Positions 1 to 7,231 are shown, counted from the first letter of the stretch. The stretch: 8,245 bases of DNA from Candidatus Latescibacterota bacterium (GCA_030746455.1 JASLMQ010000941.1:1-8245), one strand, 5' to 3'. A program made the numbers and translations. Notes: generated from the sequence alone by a model not told the origin.

Positions 1-4
1 CAAC

Positions 5-910
5 ATGCGGTTGACGGAAGATGTCTACGAGAGAGATCATCGCAAAATGCGGGATCTCACCGGCATCGACATCGACGCGGCGGGCAGGGACACGCCGATG
101 GTGCTGTGCCGATTCGATTCCGACGACGGTGGACATACATGGACCATGGAAGCCCTCCTGGGCGACCGCAGCCCGCTGAACCAACGTTATGCGGACGGCA
201 TCTTCATCATGTTCAACCCGATCGGCCAGGTCCATGTCATACCCGAGGGACCGCACCGGGGCCGGTACGTGCTGGGAGGACCGGTCACCGTCGTGCCCGA
301 AGGCGAGGCCGTCACCGATAACTTCCGAAACCATCCCCAGTCCGGTTCCGCCGCCATCATCAGCGACGACCAGGGGGAAACCTGGCGTGCTGAAGGCTTC
401 ATCACGGATTACCTGGCCAACGAAGCCTCGGTCGTGTCCATCGGTGATGGAGAAGAGCTGCTTGTGGTCCGCAGGCTGAACTCACCCGCCATGCTGGAGA
501 GCCACGCGCCCCTCACCGATCTGCGTCCCGGTCGCATGCAGCGCGTCGCCCACACCTCGGCCGACTCCGGCAGGACGTGGTCCAAGCCCTTCCTGGTCGG
601 CATCAGCGGCGTTCTCTGCCACGGGACGCTTGCCCGTGTCAACCGGCGTTTGCTGTTCTCGATCCCCAACGGATCCAGCCTGCCCACATCCACAGGGCAA
701 GGGGGGGGCGAGCGCCAGCAGGGGGCCATCTACTTCAGTGACGACGATGGCCAGACGTGGGACCATAGGGTCATCGAGGCCGGGACCTTCGCCTACAGCA
801 CGGTCGGTCGCCTTAATGAGTCCCAGTACATCGTCCTCTTTGCGCGCAGCTCCATGGGCCAGGACGGGATCGGGTGTCGGGTGTTCGATAGTGAATGGCT
901 CAACGCGTAG
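5..910 (+). CDS. Sialidase (neuraminidase)/BNR-repeat family protein, probably 5'-partial
   Basis: Sialidase-fold beta-propeller protein, presumably a glycoside hydrolase that removes sialic acid or a related sugar. Four Asp boxes (S-x-D-x-G-x-T-W) are visible at residues 39-46, 120-127, 185-192 and 245-252, counted from the ATG at base 5. Other sialidase-like signs are the NEASVVSI stretch followed by VVRRLN, and an FAYS segment with Tyr264 where the nucleophilic tyrosine of GH33-type enzymes would be expected. The reading frame is open to the window edge, so the ATG at 5 may be internal; 301 residues is short for the family, and no signal peptide can be judged. After Tyr264 the usual 'YE' ending is replaced by LFARS. 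A run of eight G (701-708) lies inside the gene, but the fourth Asp box follows in frame. Family call is firm; substrate and catalytic activity are inferred. Confidence 0.85.
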   Translation: MRLTEDVYERDHRKMRDLTGIDIDAAGRDTPMVLCRFDSDDGGHTWTMEALLGDRSPLNQRYADGIFIMFNPIGQVHVIPEGPHRGRYVLGGPVTVVPEGEAVTDNFRNHPQSGSAAIISDDQGETWRAEGFITDYLANEASVVSIGDGEELLVVRRLNSPAMLESHAPLTDLRPGRMQRVAHTSADSGRTWSKPFLVGISGVLCHGTLARVNRRLLFSIPNGSSLPTSTGQGGGERQQGAIYFSDDDGQTWDHRVIEAGTFAYSTVGRLNESQYIVLFARSSMGQDGIGCRVFDSEWLNA

Positions 911-924
911 TCGGATACCAACTC

Positions 925-929
925 GGAGG
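925..929 (+). promoter_or_regulatory. Ribosome binding site deciding a GTG start
   Basis: GGAGG lies 8 bases before the GTG at 938. It supports GTG as the start of the QueG-like iron-sulfur protein rather than a later ATG. Confidence 0.75.
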
Positions 930-937
930 CGAGCCAC

Positions 938-1639
938 GTGACCGAACAGCTACCAGACGGCGTTTCCGCTCGCATCGTCGAACTCGCCAGAACCACTGGA
1001 GTCTCCTCGGCGGGGATCACGAGCGTATCCGACCTCCTGCAGTCTCCCTCGCATCTGTCCCGTGAGACAACCGAGTGGTCGGAACGAGGCAGGTCGGTGG
1101 TGGTTGTGAGCCTCGCGCACGAGGAGGCCAGGCCGGAGCTGGACTGGTGGGGCGTCGAGGGGGGTACTGCCGGGAACCACAGATTGCAGGCCATCCTGAA
1201 GGATTTGGAGGCACGCCTCCACACGCACTATGGCCTGGAGAGCTGGCCCCTTCCATACTCACCGGCCGCATATCTGAAAGATGCCGCGGTCCTGGCCGGG
1301 ATGGGCGCGATCGGGGACAATAACCTTCTCATCACGCCCGAGTATGGGCCGCGTGTTCGGCTGCGGGCACTCCTGGTGGACGGGGAATTGACTCTCACCG
1401 GCCCGGTGGCGTACACCCCCTGCGACAGCTGTGATCACCCGTGCTGGGAAGCCTGCCCTCAGCGTGCCTTCGCATCCGGTAGATACGCAAGGGAACGGTG
1501 CCAGCTGCAGATGGAGGAGGATGACAGGAACCGAGTTGAGAAGGAATCAACGAGCCCTGGGGGGACGCCGATCTCCCTCATCAAGTACTGCAGGGCCTGC
1601 GAACTGGCCTGTCCCGTGGGGCAAGGGTGTGACGTCTGA
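938..1639 (+). CDS. QueG-like (epoxyqueuosine reductase-related) 4Fe-4S protein, short form
   Basis: Cytoplasmic iron-sulfur protein related to the COG1600/QueG family, whose members bind cobalamin and two 4Fe-4S clusters. The N-terminal half carries the family layout: a GRSVVVVSL strand, then LAGMGAIGDNNLLITPEYG leading into VRLRALL. The Fe-S half has C162-x2-C165-x3-C169-x3-C173-P and C218-x2-C221-x3-C225-P, with extra Cys188 and Cys231. The first motif has three residues between its second and third Cys, one more than the usual ferredoxin-type spacing. At 233 residues it is much shorter than true QueG (about 310-380) and stops right after the second cluster, so queuosine synthesis should not be assumed. 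GTG start with a good RBS; it begins 27 bases after the sialidase gene, so the two may be cotranscribed. Its electron acceptor or substrate is unknown. Confidence 0.8.
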   Translation: MTEQLPDGVSARIVELARTTGVSSAGITSVSDLLQSPSHLSRETTEWSERGRSVVVVSLAHEEARPELDWWGVEGGTAGNHRLQAILKDLEARLHTHYGLESWPLPYSPAAYLKDAAVLAGMGAIGDNNLLITPEYGPRVRLRALLVDGELTLTGPVAYTPCDSCDHPCWEACPQRAFASGRYARERCQLQMEEDDRNRVEKESTSPGGTPISLIKYCRACELACPVGQGCDV

Positions 1640-1821
1640 TGCGCATCTTATCCGGTTCTCGAGGGACGCCGACGGAGAATTCCGGGCTTGGCTGAACCCT
1701 GAGGAAGTCGTAGACTACAAGGGGCCGAATGACCGAATGGATGACGCTCCATCTGGACGCGTACCGCAAGCACATAGCAGACGAGCTCTGTATGAGCAGG
1801 GTTGGGACTGATCCATCGTGA
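1629..1821 (+). pseudogene. Possible small gene split by a frameshift, unknown function
   Basis: Two short open stretches together look like one coding segment. The first starts at GTG 1629 (MTSDAHLIRF...), overlaps the end of the QueG-like gene by 11 bases and stays open to TGA 1809-1811. The second has ATG at 1729 (MTEWMTLHLDAYRKHIADEL...), one frame over, and ends with TGA 1819-1821. Counting by hand, G or C at the third codon position is 21/30 in the first frame before about 1728, falls to 11/26 in that frame afterwards, and is 21/30 in the second frame from 1729. This suggests the coding frame changes near the GGGG run at 1721-1724. Removing one G would join both parts into a roughly 64-residue protein. 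The second part overlaps the ATPase start (GTGA). I recognise no family; overlapping small genes or a sequencing error are alternatives. Confidence 0.35.
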
Positions 1822-2570
1822 CCGGCGAAAAGCAGTTTCTCCTGGAGATCGGCCTCCACCGTGACCGGGTGGAGTCGTTCGATGCATACCCGTTCAGCCT
1901 GAGCGCGGTCAGGAACCTGGACCGTCTTGAACTCCATCCTCGTGTGACCTTCATCATCGGCGAGAATGGCGCGGGGAAGTCCACCCTCCTCGAGGCGATC
2001 GCCGTCGCCTTCGGCTTCAACCCGGAAGGCGGCAGCCGGGGTTTCAACTTCACGACTCGGGCCTCGCACTCTGAGCTCCACGAGTACCTCGTACTGACGC
2101 GGGGGCTGAAGACGCCGCGAGATGGCTTCTTCCTCAGGGCCGAAAGCTTCTTCAACCTCGCGACGGAGATCGAGCACCTCGACGAGGTAGAAGCCAACGC
2201 ACCCAAGATCGGTCCGGCCTATGGGGAGCGGGGCCTGCACGAGCAGTCGCACGGCGAGTCCTTCCTGTCCCTCCTGACGAAGCGTTTCTTTGGCAACGGC
2301 CTCTACATCCTGGACGAGCCGGAGGCGGCCCTGTCTCCCAACAGGCAGATGGCGGTTCTGCCGAGGATGCATGAGCTGACGTCCGAGGGCTCCCAGTTCA
2401 TCGTTGCCACGCACTCGCCAATTATCATGGCCTACCCGCACGCCTGGATCTACCAGCTGTTCGATGACGGCATACGGAAGGTTGCCTACACAGACACCGA
2501 GCACTTCGTCGTGGCAAAGTCGTTTCTGAATGACCACGAGAAGATGCTGTCGATTCTTCTCGAGGAATAG
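1818..2570 (+). CDS. AAA family ATPase (COG3910-like, ABC-type signature)
   Basis: Predicted cytoplasmic single-domain ATPase with an ABC-like head, 250 residues, a normal length for this common but uncharacterised family. Walker A is GENGAGKST (48-56). The family's signature is the SHGESF segment (144-149). Walker B is LYILDEPEAAL (162-172), and the ATHSP switch histidine is at 197-201. The N-terminal FDAYPFSLSAVR stretch and the C-terminal YTDTEHF segment also fit the family. There is no inserted coiled coil, so it is not an SMC or RecF-type protein. Start GTG 1818 is the first start codon after the in-frame stop at 1809-1811 and shares a GTGA overlap with the small upstream reading frame, suggesting translational coupling. 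No strong RBS is seen. Physiological role unknown; family assignment is secure. Confidence 0.88.
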   Translation: MTGEKQFLLEIGLHRDRVESFDAYPFSLSAVRNLDRLELHPRVTFIIGENGAGKSTLLEAIAVAFGFNPEGGSRGFNFTTRASHSELHEYLVLTRGLKTPRDGFFLRAESFFNLATEIEHLDEVEANAPKIGPAYGERGLHEQSHGESFLSLLTKRFFGNGLYILDEPEAALSPNRQMAVLPRMHELTSEGSQFIVATHSPIIMAYPHAWIYQLFDDGIRKVAYTDTEHFVVAKSFLNDHEKMLSILLEE

Positions 2571-2634
2571 AGGCCCATCGGCGAAACTAGACAGGGCCCA
2601 GGCAGCGCCCTTGTAACCCACGGGGATCCGACCG

Positions 2635-4809
2635 ATGAACCAGAGAGTTGCCGATCTACGCGATTGTGCCCTTCGGAGCCGGAGGGGAACCGATCCCGAG
2701 GCCGAGCGGCTGAGGACGGAGTCGTTCGCGCAGACCAAGGGCGAGCCGGCCGTCATACGCGAGGCGAAGGCCTTTGCGCACTTCTGCAGGAACCGGACCG
2801 TCGTGATCCAGGACGGGGAGTTGATCGTGGGTTCGCAGTCGTGCATGGCGCACGATCCGGAAGACCATACAGCGCCGCGGATCTTCGACCGGAGGACTTG
2901 GCTCAGCCCCTGGCCGGTGACCGAAGACGTTCAAGTCCTCTTTCGAGAGGGCCTGCTCAGCGGGGCGGGTAACCACACGACGATGGACTACGAGCGGATC
3001 CTGGCCGTGGGATTCGAGGGCCTGATCGATCAGATCGATCGACGGATCGGCCGATTGACGCCCGATGGACAGGAGGCGGACGCGAAGCGCCAGTTCCTCG
3101 AGGCATTGCGGACTGTCGCTGAGGGCTACATCGCGTTCTGCCGGCGATACGCGGAGCAGGCCCAGGCTCTGGCAAGGGAGACCGAAGACGAGACCCGACG
3201 GCGTGAGCTGGAGACCATGGCGGACAACTGCCTCCGGGTTCCGGCGAAGCCACCGGCAAGCTTCTGGGAGGCCTGCCAGGCGGTCTGGTTCTGCTTCTTC
3301 TTCCTGCCTGATGCCCCGGGGCGGGTGGATCAGTACCTGTATCCGTTCTATAAGAAGGAGGTCGAGCAGAACACACTGACGCCCGATTTCGCCCGGGAAC
3401 TGGTCAGCTGCCTGTGGATCAAGTACTTCGAGTTCGCCGGCGCGCAGGCGGGTGTGAGTGCGCACCAGCACCTGACACTGGGTGGCGTGAAGGCGGACGG
3501 CAATGATGCAAGCAACGAGGTGACTGCCCTCTGCCTGGACGTGACGGAGGACCTTCGGCTCCACCGTCCGCAGGTGGGGCTGAGATGGAATCGCAACACC
3601 CCGCCGGGATTGCTCGAGCGGGCCATACGCGTATTGCGGACCCATTCCGGGAATCCTGACTTCTGCAGCGACGAGCAGATCATGCCTGCCCTCGAGAAGA
3701 TCGGGGTCCGTACGGAGGACGCCAGGGATTTCTCCCTCTCGGGCTGTCACGAGGTCATCGTGACCGGGAAGGCCCAGATGGGGTCAGTCGAGGGATTCAT
3801 CAACATGCCGAAGATGCTTCGGCTCATGCTGGGGCTGGAGCCCGCTCTGGGTCCGGGAGCGGATTTGGAGGCGATCGACGGGGATGAGGCGCTCTGGGAT
3901 GCCCTTGAAGAGACCATGGCATTCGCTGCGGAAGGCGCCCACCGGGCGGCCGTGGCGCGCGATCGGGAGGCCGCGGAGGAGCCCGGGGGCAACTTGGCCG
4001 CCTCCCTGGTCGTCAGCGATTGCATCGAAAATGCGAGGGGATATACCCAGGGGGGAGCGCGCTACAACCACTGCAATTGGGACGTAATCGGCACGGCCAA
4101 TCTCGCCGACTCGCTCGAGGCCATTCGCAGGCTCGTGTTCGTAGAGGAGGCCCTGACCCTGCGGGAGCTGGCGGAGGCCCTGCGTGCGAACTGGAGGGAT
4201 CGGGAGGCCTTGCGGCAGCGCATCCTGAACACCTTTCTGCATTTCGGGAACGATCACGACAAGGTGGATGGCACCGCCGGCCGGATCATCGAGACCTTCG
4301 CGGATGTGTTCAGCAGACACAAGCCCTTTCGGGGTGGGGAGTACATCCTGGGTACGACCGCGGGCGGCGAGAACATGCACATCGAGTTCGGACGGGTGAC
4401 CGGCGCCACGCCCGATGGAAGGGCCGACGGCGAGACCATGGCCGACAGCCTCGGGGCCGTGCAGGGACGTGACCGTGAGGGGGTGACGGCCCTGATGAAC
4501 TCGGTGGCGAAGCTGCCGCACCGCCTGCTGCCGACGGCGACCACGCTGAACGTGAAGCTGGACCCCAGGCTGTTGACCGGCGATTCCGGTGTCGAGAAGA
4601 TCGCGGCACTGATCCAGGGCCATTTCCTGAATGGGGGACAGCAGTGTCAGTTCAATCTGGTGAACCGGGAGATGCTCCTGGAGGCGAAGCGCTGTCCGGA
4701 GCAGCACGGTGACCTGATGGTGCGGGTGGCCGGGTACAGTGCCCCGTTCACCGCCCTGTGGGAGGACCTGCAGGACGAGATCATCGCCCGTACCGAACAC
4801 GGCGTGTGA
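2635..4809 (+). CDS. Glycyl radical enzyme (pyruvate formate-lyase-like), substrate unknown
   Basis: Complete 724-residue glycyl radical enzyme, a class doing anaerobic C-C, C-O, C-N or C-S cleavage by thiyl radical chemistry. The PFL domain shows GRVDQYLYPFY (229-239), HQHLTLGG (277-284) and the active-site loop SGCHE, with Cys371 as the thiyl residue and Glu373 at Cys+2. The C-terminal motif RVAGYSA (697-703) places the radical on Gly700, 24 residues from the end, as expected. Cys-x-Glu is shared by eliminase- and decarboxylase-type members (glycerol, propanediol, choline, hydroxyproline, isethionate, arylacetate enzymes) and absent from PFL itself, so a dehydratase/lyase or decarboxylase is more likely. 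It is shorter than those characterised members (about 790-900). ATG is preceded by GGGGA at 2622-2626. The required radical-SAM activase is not in this window. A terminator follows 48 bases after the stop. Confidence 0.93.
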   Translation: MNQRVADLRDCALRSRRGTDPEAERLRTESFAQTKGEPAVIREAKAFAHFCRNRTVVIQDGELIVGSQSCMAHDPEDHTAPRIFDRRTWLSPWPVTEDVQVLFREGLLSGAGNHTTMDYERILAVGFEGLIDQIDRRIGRLTPDGQEADAKRQFLEALRTVAEGYIAFCRRYAEQAQALARETEDETRRRELETMADNCLRVPAKPPASFWEACQAVWFCFFFLPDAPGRVDQYLYPFYKKEVEQNTLTPDFARELVSCLWIKYFEFAGAQAGVSAHQHLTLGGVKADGNDASNEVTALCLDVTEDLRLHRPQVGLRWNRNTPPGLLERAIRVLRTHSGNPDFCSDEQIMPALEKIGVRTEDARDFSLSGCHEVIVTGKAQMGSVEGFINMPKMLRLMLGLEPALGPGADLEAIDGDEALWDALEETMAFAAEGAHRAAVARDREAAEEPGGNLAASLVVSDCIENARGYTQGGARYNHCNWDVIGTANLADSLEAIRRLVFVEEALTLRELAEALRANWRDREALRQRILNTFLHFGNDHDKVDGTAGRIIETFADVFSRHKPFRGGEYILGTTAGGENMHIEFGRVTGATPDGRADGETMADSLGAVQGRDREGVTALMNSVAKLPHRLLPTATTLNVKLDPRLLTGDSGVEKIAALIQGHFLNGGQQCQFNLVNREMLLEAKRCPEQHGDLMVRVAGYSAPFTALWEDLQDEIIARTEHGV

Positions 4810-4857
4810 GAGGTGATGGAGATCCGGTCGGTATGTGGTGCCGTCCATCGGATTCCG

Positions 4858-4894
4858 GAGGTCGTGAGGTTTCATTCACGGCCTCTTCTTTTGT
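4858..4894 (+). terminator. Intrinsic (Rho-independent) terminator after the glycyl radical enzyme gene
   Basis: A 10-bp stem pairs 4858-4867 (GAGGTCGTGA) with 4876-4885 (TCACGGCCTC), with one G-U pair and an 8-base loop. It is followed directly by the T-rich tract TTCTTTTGT (4886-4894). The position, 48 bases after the stop codon, fits transcription ending here. Confidence 0.85.
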
Positions 4895-5025
4895 AACCTG
4901 CGAAATGTCAGCAAGGTCCTATCTTTTACTGAGGCCCGTCCAGCACCTTTGGCGCGCACCGGCGCGGGAACAGACGGAAGTTTGAGCTCGCGAATATGGG
5001 GCGACATCCCTTTGTGGAGGTGTGA
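4895..5025. other. Gene-free spacer between two gene blocks
   Basis: About 130 bases between the terminator and the acetyltransferase start. I find no credible gene on either strand. A promoter for the downstream block should lie here, but no -35/-10 pair with normal spacing stands out: TTGTAA (4891) and TATCTT (4920) are 23 bases apart. The segment ends in the RBS at 5016-5020. Confidence 0.5.
5016..5020 (+). promoter_or_regulatory. Ribosome binding site deciding a TTG start
   Basis: GGAGG sits 5 bases before TTG 5026. A TGA stop lies immediately upstream in frame (5023-5025), so TTG 5026 is the earliest possible start and is well supported. Confidence 0.8.
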
Positions 5026-6204
5026 TTGGCAGAGCTATTCCTGGAGCATTCCTGGCACAAGAACATCGCGGGGACCGACAGGGAGTGGAGGGTGTGCCTG
5101 AGAGACGAATCGGAAGAGCTGAGCTCCCTCCACGTCATGGTCCGACGGATGAGGATCGGCTCTGCGCGCGAGAAGACCGGCGGCATCAGCCAGCTCGAGA
5201 CGGCAGAGGCCCACAGGCACAGGGGCTACGCCACACGTGTCCTGAACAGTGCCCTCGAGCGGATGGTGCGCGAGAAGTATGCGATGTGCATGCTGCACGG
5301 GATCAAGGACTTCTACCACAGGTTCGGGTTCGCTCCCGTGATGGCCGAATCCAAGATGTACGTCCAGCCCTCCGACCTGCTTCGTGCGAGATCTGACGTT
5401 CCTCTCCGCGCTATGCGGGCCACTGACGGTCCGGCCATCGCCCGTCTCCACAACCGTCTCAACGCTTCCAGGAACTGCAGCCACGTTCGGCCTGGATACT
5501 GGACACACTTCGAGGGTCTTTTCGCCGTCATGCGTGGATACCCCAAGCCACGGAAGACCGTCGTGTCGGTGGACGCCGCCGGCAGACTGCGCGGATACGC
5601 CGCGATGTCATACAGGGACGTCAAGGAGGCCAGCGAGACCGGGGAGCCGACCCGCTACGCGGTTTCGGAGATCGAGGGACGGGATCCGAAGGTGCTTGAG
5701 TCGCTTGCTTCCCACATCGGGAGATCGGCCCGGCGAGCCGGTATCGAGACGGTGGAGTTCAGATTGCCCTATGACCACCCCTTCGGCCAGGTCGGGAGCC
5801 TTGTGGGATGCAGATGGGAGATCGAGTATCCCCGGAACCACAGGATCGTGGCCCGGATCACCGACCTTCGTAGCCTCTTCGTCGGCCTCGAAGGGGAGCT
5901 CTCGCGCCGAGCCCAAGACGCGGGTCTGGGCGCGAGACGCCATCGGATCCTCTTCACGACAGACATCGGGGACGCTGGGCTCAGGATCTCAGGTGGGGCT
6001 GTGCAGACTATGGACTCATCCGAGAGAGCCGAGCAGACGGTTGAGATTCCCCAGGCGCACCTGACCCAGCTGGTTCTAGGCTATCGCTCCGCCGTTAGCG
6101 TCTGTTCAATGCCTGTAGTAAGGGCGTCTGCAAGCGTCACCCCCGTTCTGTCAGCCCTGTTCCCCCTAAGCCCTGGCTACATCTGGTGGTCTGACAGATT
6201 CTAG
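5026..6204 (+). CDS. Eis-like GNAT N-acetyltransferase with C-terminal SCP2-type domain
   Basis: Acetyl-CoA-dependent N-acetyltransferase of the Eis-like type: two GNAT folds followed by a sterol-carrier-protein-like domain, 392 residues, near the usual 400. The acetyl-CoA pyrophosphate motif R-x-x-G-x-A is at 64-69 (RHRGYA). The FYHRFGF segment (96-102) holds Tyr97 at the position where the family's general-acid tyrosine is expected. The second, degenerate GNAT half starts near residue 125. The SCP2-like part runs from about Leu281 to the end, with LVLGYRSA and the final GYIWWSDRF. The protein ends on Phe; in mycobacterial Eis the carboxylate of a C-terminal Phe serves as catalytic base, so this ending is a meaningful match. 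Eis acetylates aminoglycosides and protein amines, but many homologues have unknown substrates. First gene of the second block; the methyltransferase starts 10 bases after it. Confidence 0.85.
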   Translation: MAELFLEHSWHKNIAGTDREWRVCLRDESEELSSLHVMVRRMRIGSAREKTGGISQLETAEAHRHRGYATRVLNSALERMVREKYAMCMLHGIKDFYHRFGFAPVMAESKMYVQPSDLLRARSDVPLRAMRATDGPAIARLHNRLNASRNCSHVRPGYWTHFEGLFAVMRGYPKPRKTVVSVDAAGRLRGYAAMSYRDVKEASETGEPTRYAVSEIEGRDPKVLESLASHIGRSARRAGIETVEFRLPYDHPFGQVGSLVGCRWEIEYPRNHRIVARITDLRSLFVGLEGELSRRAQDAGLGARRHRILFTTDIGDAGLRISGGAVQTMDSSERAEQTVEIPQAHLTQLVLGYRSAVSVCSMPVVRASASVTPVLSALFPLSPGYIWWSDRF

Positions 6205-6214
6205 GATCGAGCCG

Positions 6215-6832
6215 ATGGACGCTGACACGAAGAGAGCGCTCGTGCAGGCGTATGACAGCCATGCGCAAGAGCGAGACCAGAGCACCCTCCCTGAGTGGAA
6301 ACGGGCCGTGCGCGCGGCGTTCCTCGAGCTTGTAAGGGCAGAAGGGAGGACCACGCTGCTGGAGATTGGGGCTGGCACAGGTATATCCTCGAGGTTCTAC
6401 CAGGAGAATGGCCTCCGGGTCGTCGCCATCGATCTCTCACCCGTGATGGTTCGGTTCTGCCGAGATAAGAGCGTGCCGGCACTCCGCATGGACACGTTTC
6501 GTCTGGGCTTCAGGCCCGGCAGCTTCGAGGCGGTCTGGGCACTGAACTGCCTTCTCCATGTCCCCAAGCGAGACCTCCCCGGCGTACTCTCTGAGATCCG
6601 GGCGGTGATGAAGCCCGGAGGGCTGTTCTACCTTGGGCAGTGGGGGGGCAGCGCGTTCGAAGGCGTCTGGGAGGATGACCACTACGATCCCAAACGGTTC
6701 TTCTCGTTCCAGACGGACGAGGAGATCGCCGGAACCGTTGGGAGATGGTTCGAGTCGGTCTCCTTCAAGGGATTTCGTCCCGGAGACGGCGAGGCCTACT
6801 TCCAATCGATGGTCTGGAGGTGTCCGCGATGA
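6215..6832 (+). CDS. Class I SAM-dependent methyltransferase
   Basis: Soluble Rossmann-fold methyltransferase of 205 residues, typical of small stand-alone members. Motif I is LEIGAGTG (49-56). The acidic residue ending strand 2, which contacts the SAM ribose, is Asp73 in VVAIDLSP. The motif after helix D, MKPGGLFYLG, begins at 132. A LNCLLHVP stretch before it matches the usual methyltransferase motif II region. The substrate cannot be read from the sequence. The ATG at 6215 follows the acetyltransferase stop by 10 bases and has an AGGA (6203-6206) partly overlapping that stop, while its own stop overlaps the next gene's start (ATGA). The three genes 5026-7209 therefore very likely form one transcript. 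The N-terminal YDSHAQERDQ resembles the YDxxAxxYD opening of many small-molecule methyltransferases. Confidence 0.87.
   Translation: MDADTKRALVQAYDSHAQERDQSTLPEWKRAVRAAFLELVRAEGRTTLLEIGAGTGISSRFYQENGLRVVAIDLSPVMVRFCRDKSVPALRMDTFRLGFRPGSFEAVWALNCLLHVPKRDLPGVLSEIRAVMKPGGLFYLGQWGGSAFEGVWEDDHYDPKRFFSFQTDEEIAGTVGRWFESVSFKGFRPGDGEAYFQSMVWRCPR
6816..6820 (+). promoter_or_regulatory. Ribosome binding site deciding the VOC gene start
   Basis: GGAGG inside the end of the methyltransferase gene lies 8 bases before ATG 6829. It fixes that ATG as the start, in preference to the longer frame opening at 6745. Confidence 0.75.
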
Positions 6833-7209
6833 AGCTCACGCACTGCTGTCTTGTCACGAAGGACGTGAAAAGGCTCTGTGAGTTCTACAAGCTGGTGTTC
6901 CAGAGCGACAGGGAGTGTGGTGATCGGTATGTGGAATTCGATCTCGAACAGGGGATCCTCGCCATCGCCAGTATCGAGTTGGAGAACAGCCTGGCTCCGG
7001 GCCTGTTCGACGGTGGCGAGAACAGGGGAATGGTCATCCAGTTCCAGGTTGAGGACGTGGAAGCCGAGTTCGAGAGGCTGGAAAAGATCGGCGTGGACTG
7101 GGTGAAGCCGCTCACGACGCAGCCCTGGGGATCACGATCTGCGTGGTTCAAGGATCCCGACGGAAACGTGATCGACCTCTTCATGTGGGTGGATAAGCCT
7201 GAGTCGTGA
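6829..7209 (+). CDS. VOC superfamily (glyoxalase/bleomycin-resistance fold) protein
   Basis: 126-residue vicinal-oxygen-chelate fold protein, the normal length for a two-module monomer that dimerises. The first beta strand carries His5 (MKLTHCCLV), the usual first metal ligand. It is followed by the helix VKRLCEFYKLVF, the VEFDLEQG strand, and the diagnostic FKDPDGNVIDLF (107-118). Asp116 stands where most family members have the second-module Glu metal ligand, which may alter or remove metal binding. Members include glyoxalase I, ring-cleaving dioxygenases, and fosfomycin or bleomycin resistance proteins; which of these applies cannot be decided here. The start overlaps the methyltransferase stop as ATGA, implying translational coupling and perhaps a shared substrate. 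An inverted repeat covers its stop codon. Confidence 0.87.
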   Translation: MKLTHCCLVTKDVKRLCEFYKLVFQSDRECGDRYVEFDLEQGILAIASIELENSLAPGLFDGGENRGMVIQFQVEDVEAEFERLEKIGVDWVKPLTTQPWGSRSAWFKDPDGNVIDLFMWVDKPES

Positions 7210-7214
7210 CTCAG
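7199..7214. repeat. Inverted repeat over the VOC stop codon
   Basis: CTGAGTC (7199-7205) and GACTCAG (7208-7214) are perfect 7-bp arms separated by two bases. The repeat spans the TGA at 7207-7209. There is no T-tract, so it is not a standard terminator; it may be an RNA hairpin or a palindromic protein site. Confidence 0.5.
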
Positions 7215-7231
7215 AGGCGACCCCGGGGATA

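Noticed and set aside
701..708. Run of eight G in the sialidase gene as a frameshift
   Set aside because: The frame continues through a fourth intact Asp box and the FAYS motif, so it is not broken in this sequence.
938..1639. The Fe-S protein as the activase of the glycyl radical enzyme
   Set aside because: GRE activases are radical-SAM enzymes with CxxxCxxC. This protein has only ferredoxin-like clusters and a QueG-like core.
2593..2611. AGGGC/GCCCT inverted repeat before the glycyl radical enzyme gene, as a terminator
   Set aside because: The stem is only 5 bp with a 9-base loop and no T-tract, too weak to call.
1581..2846. 421-residue open frame on the - strand
   Set aside because: It lies antisense to the AAA ATPase, whose motifs are unmistakable, and shows no recognisable domain. 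Long antisense frames are common in GC-rich coding DNA.
2656..4875. Two - strand frames of about 364 residues each (2656-3750 and 3784-4875)
   Set aside because: Both mirror the glycyl radical enzyme gene and have low-complexity, R/P/L-rich translations with no motif. They are shadows of the real gene.
4891..5015. Promoter candidates TTGTAA (4891), TATCTT (4920) and GAATAT (4992)
   Set aside because: No pair has normal 16-18 base spacing or a good match in both boxes.
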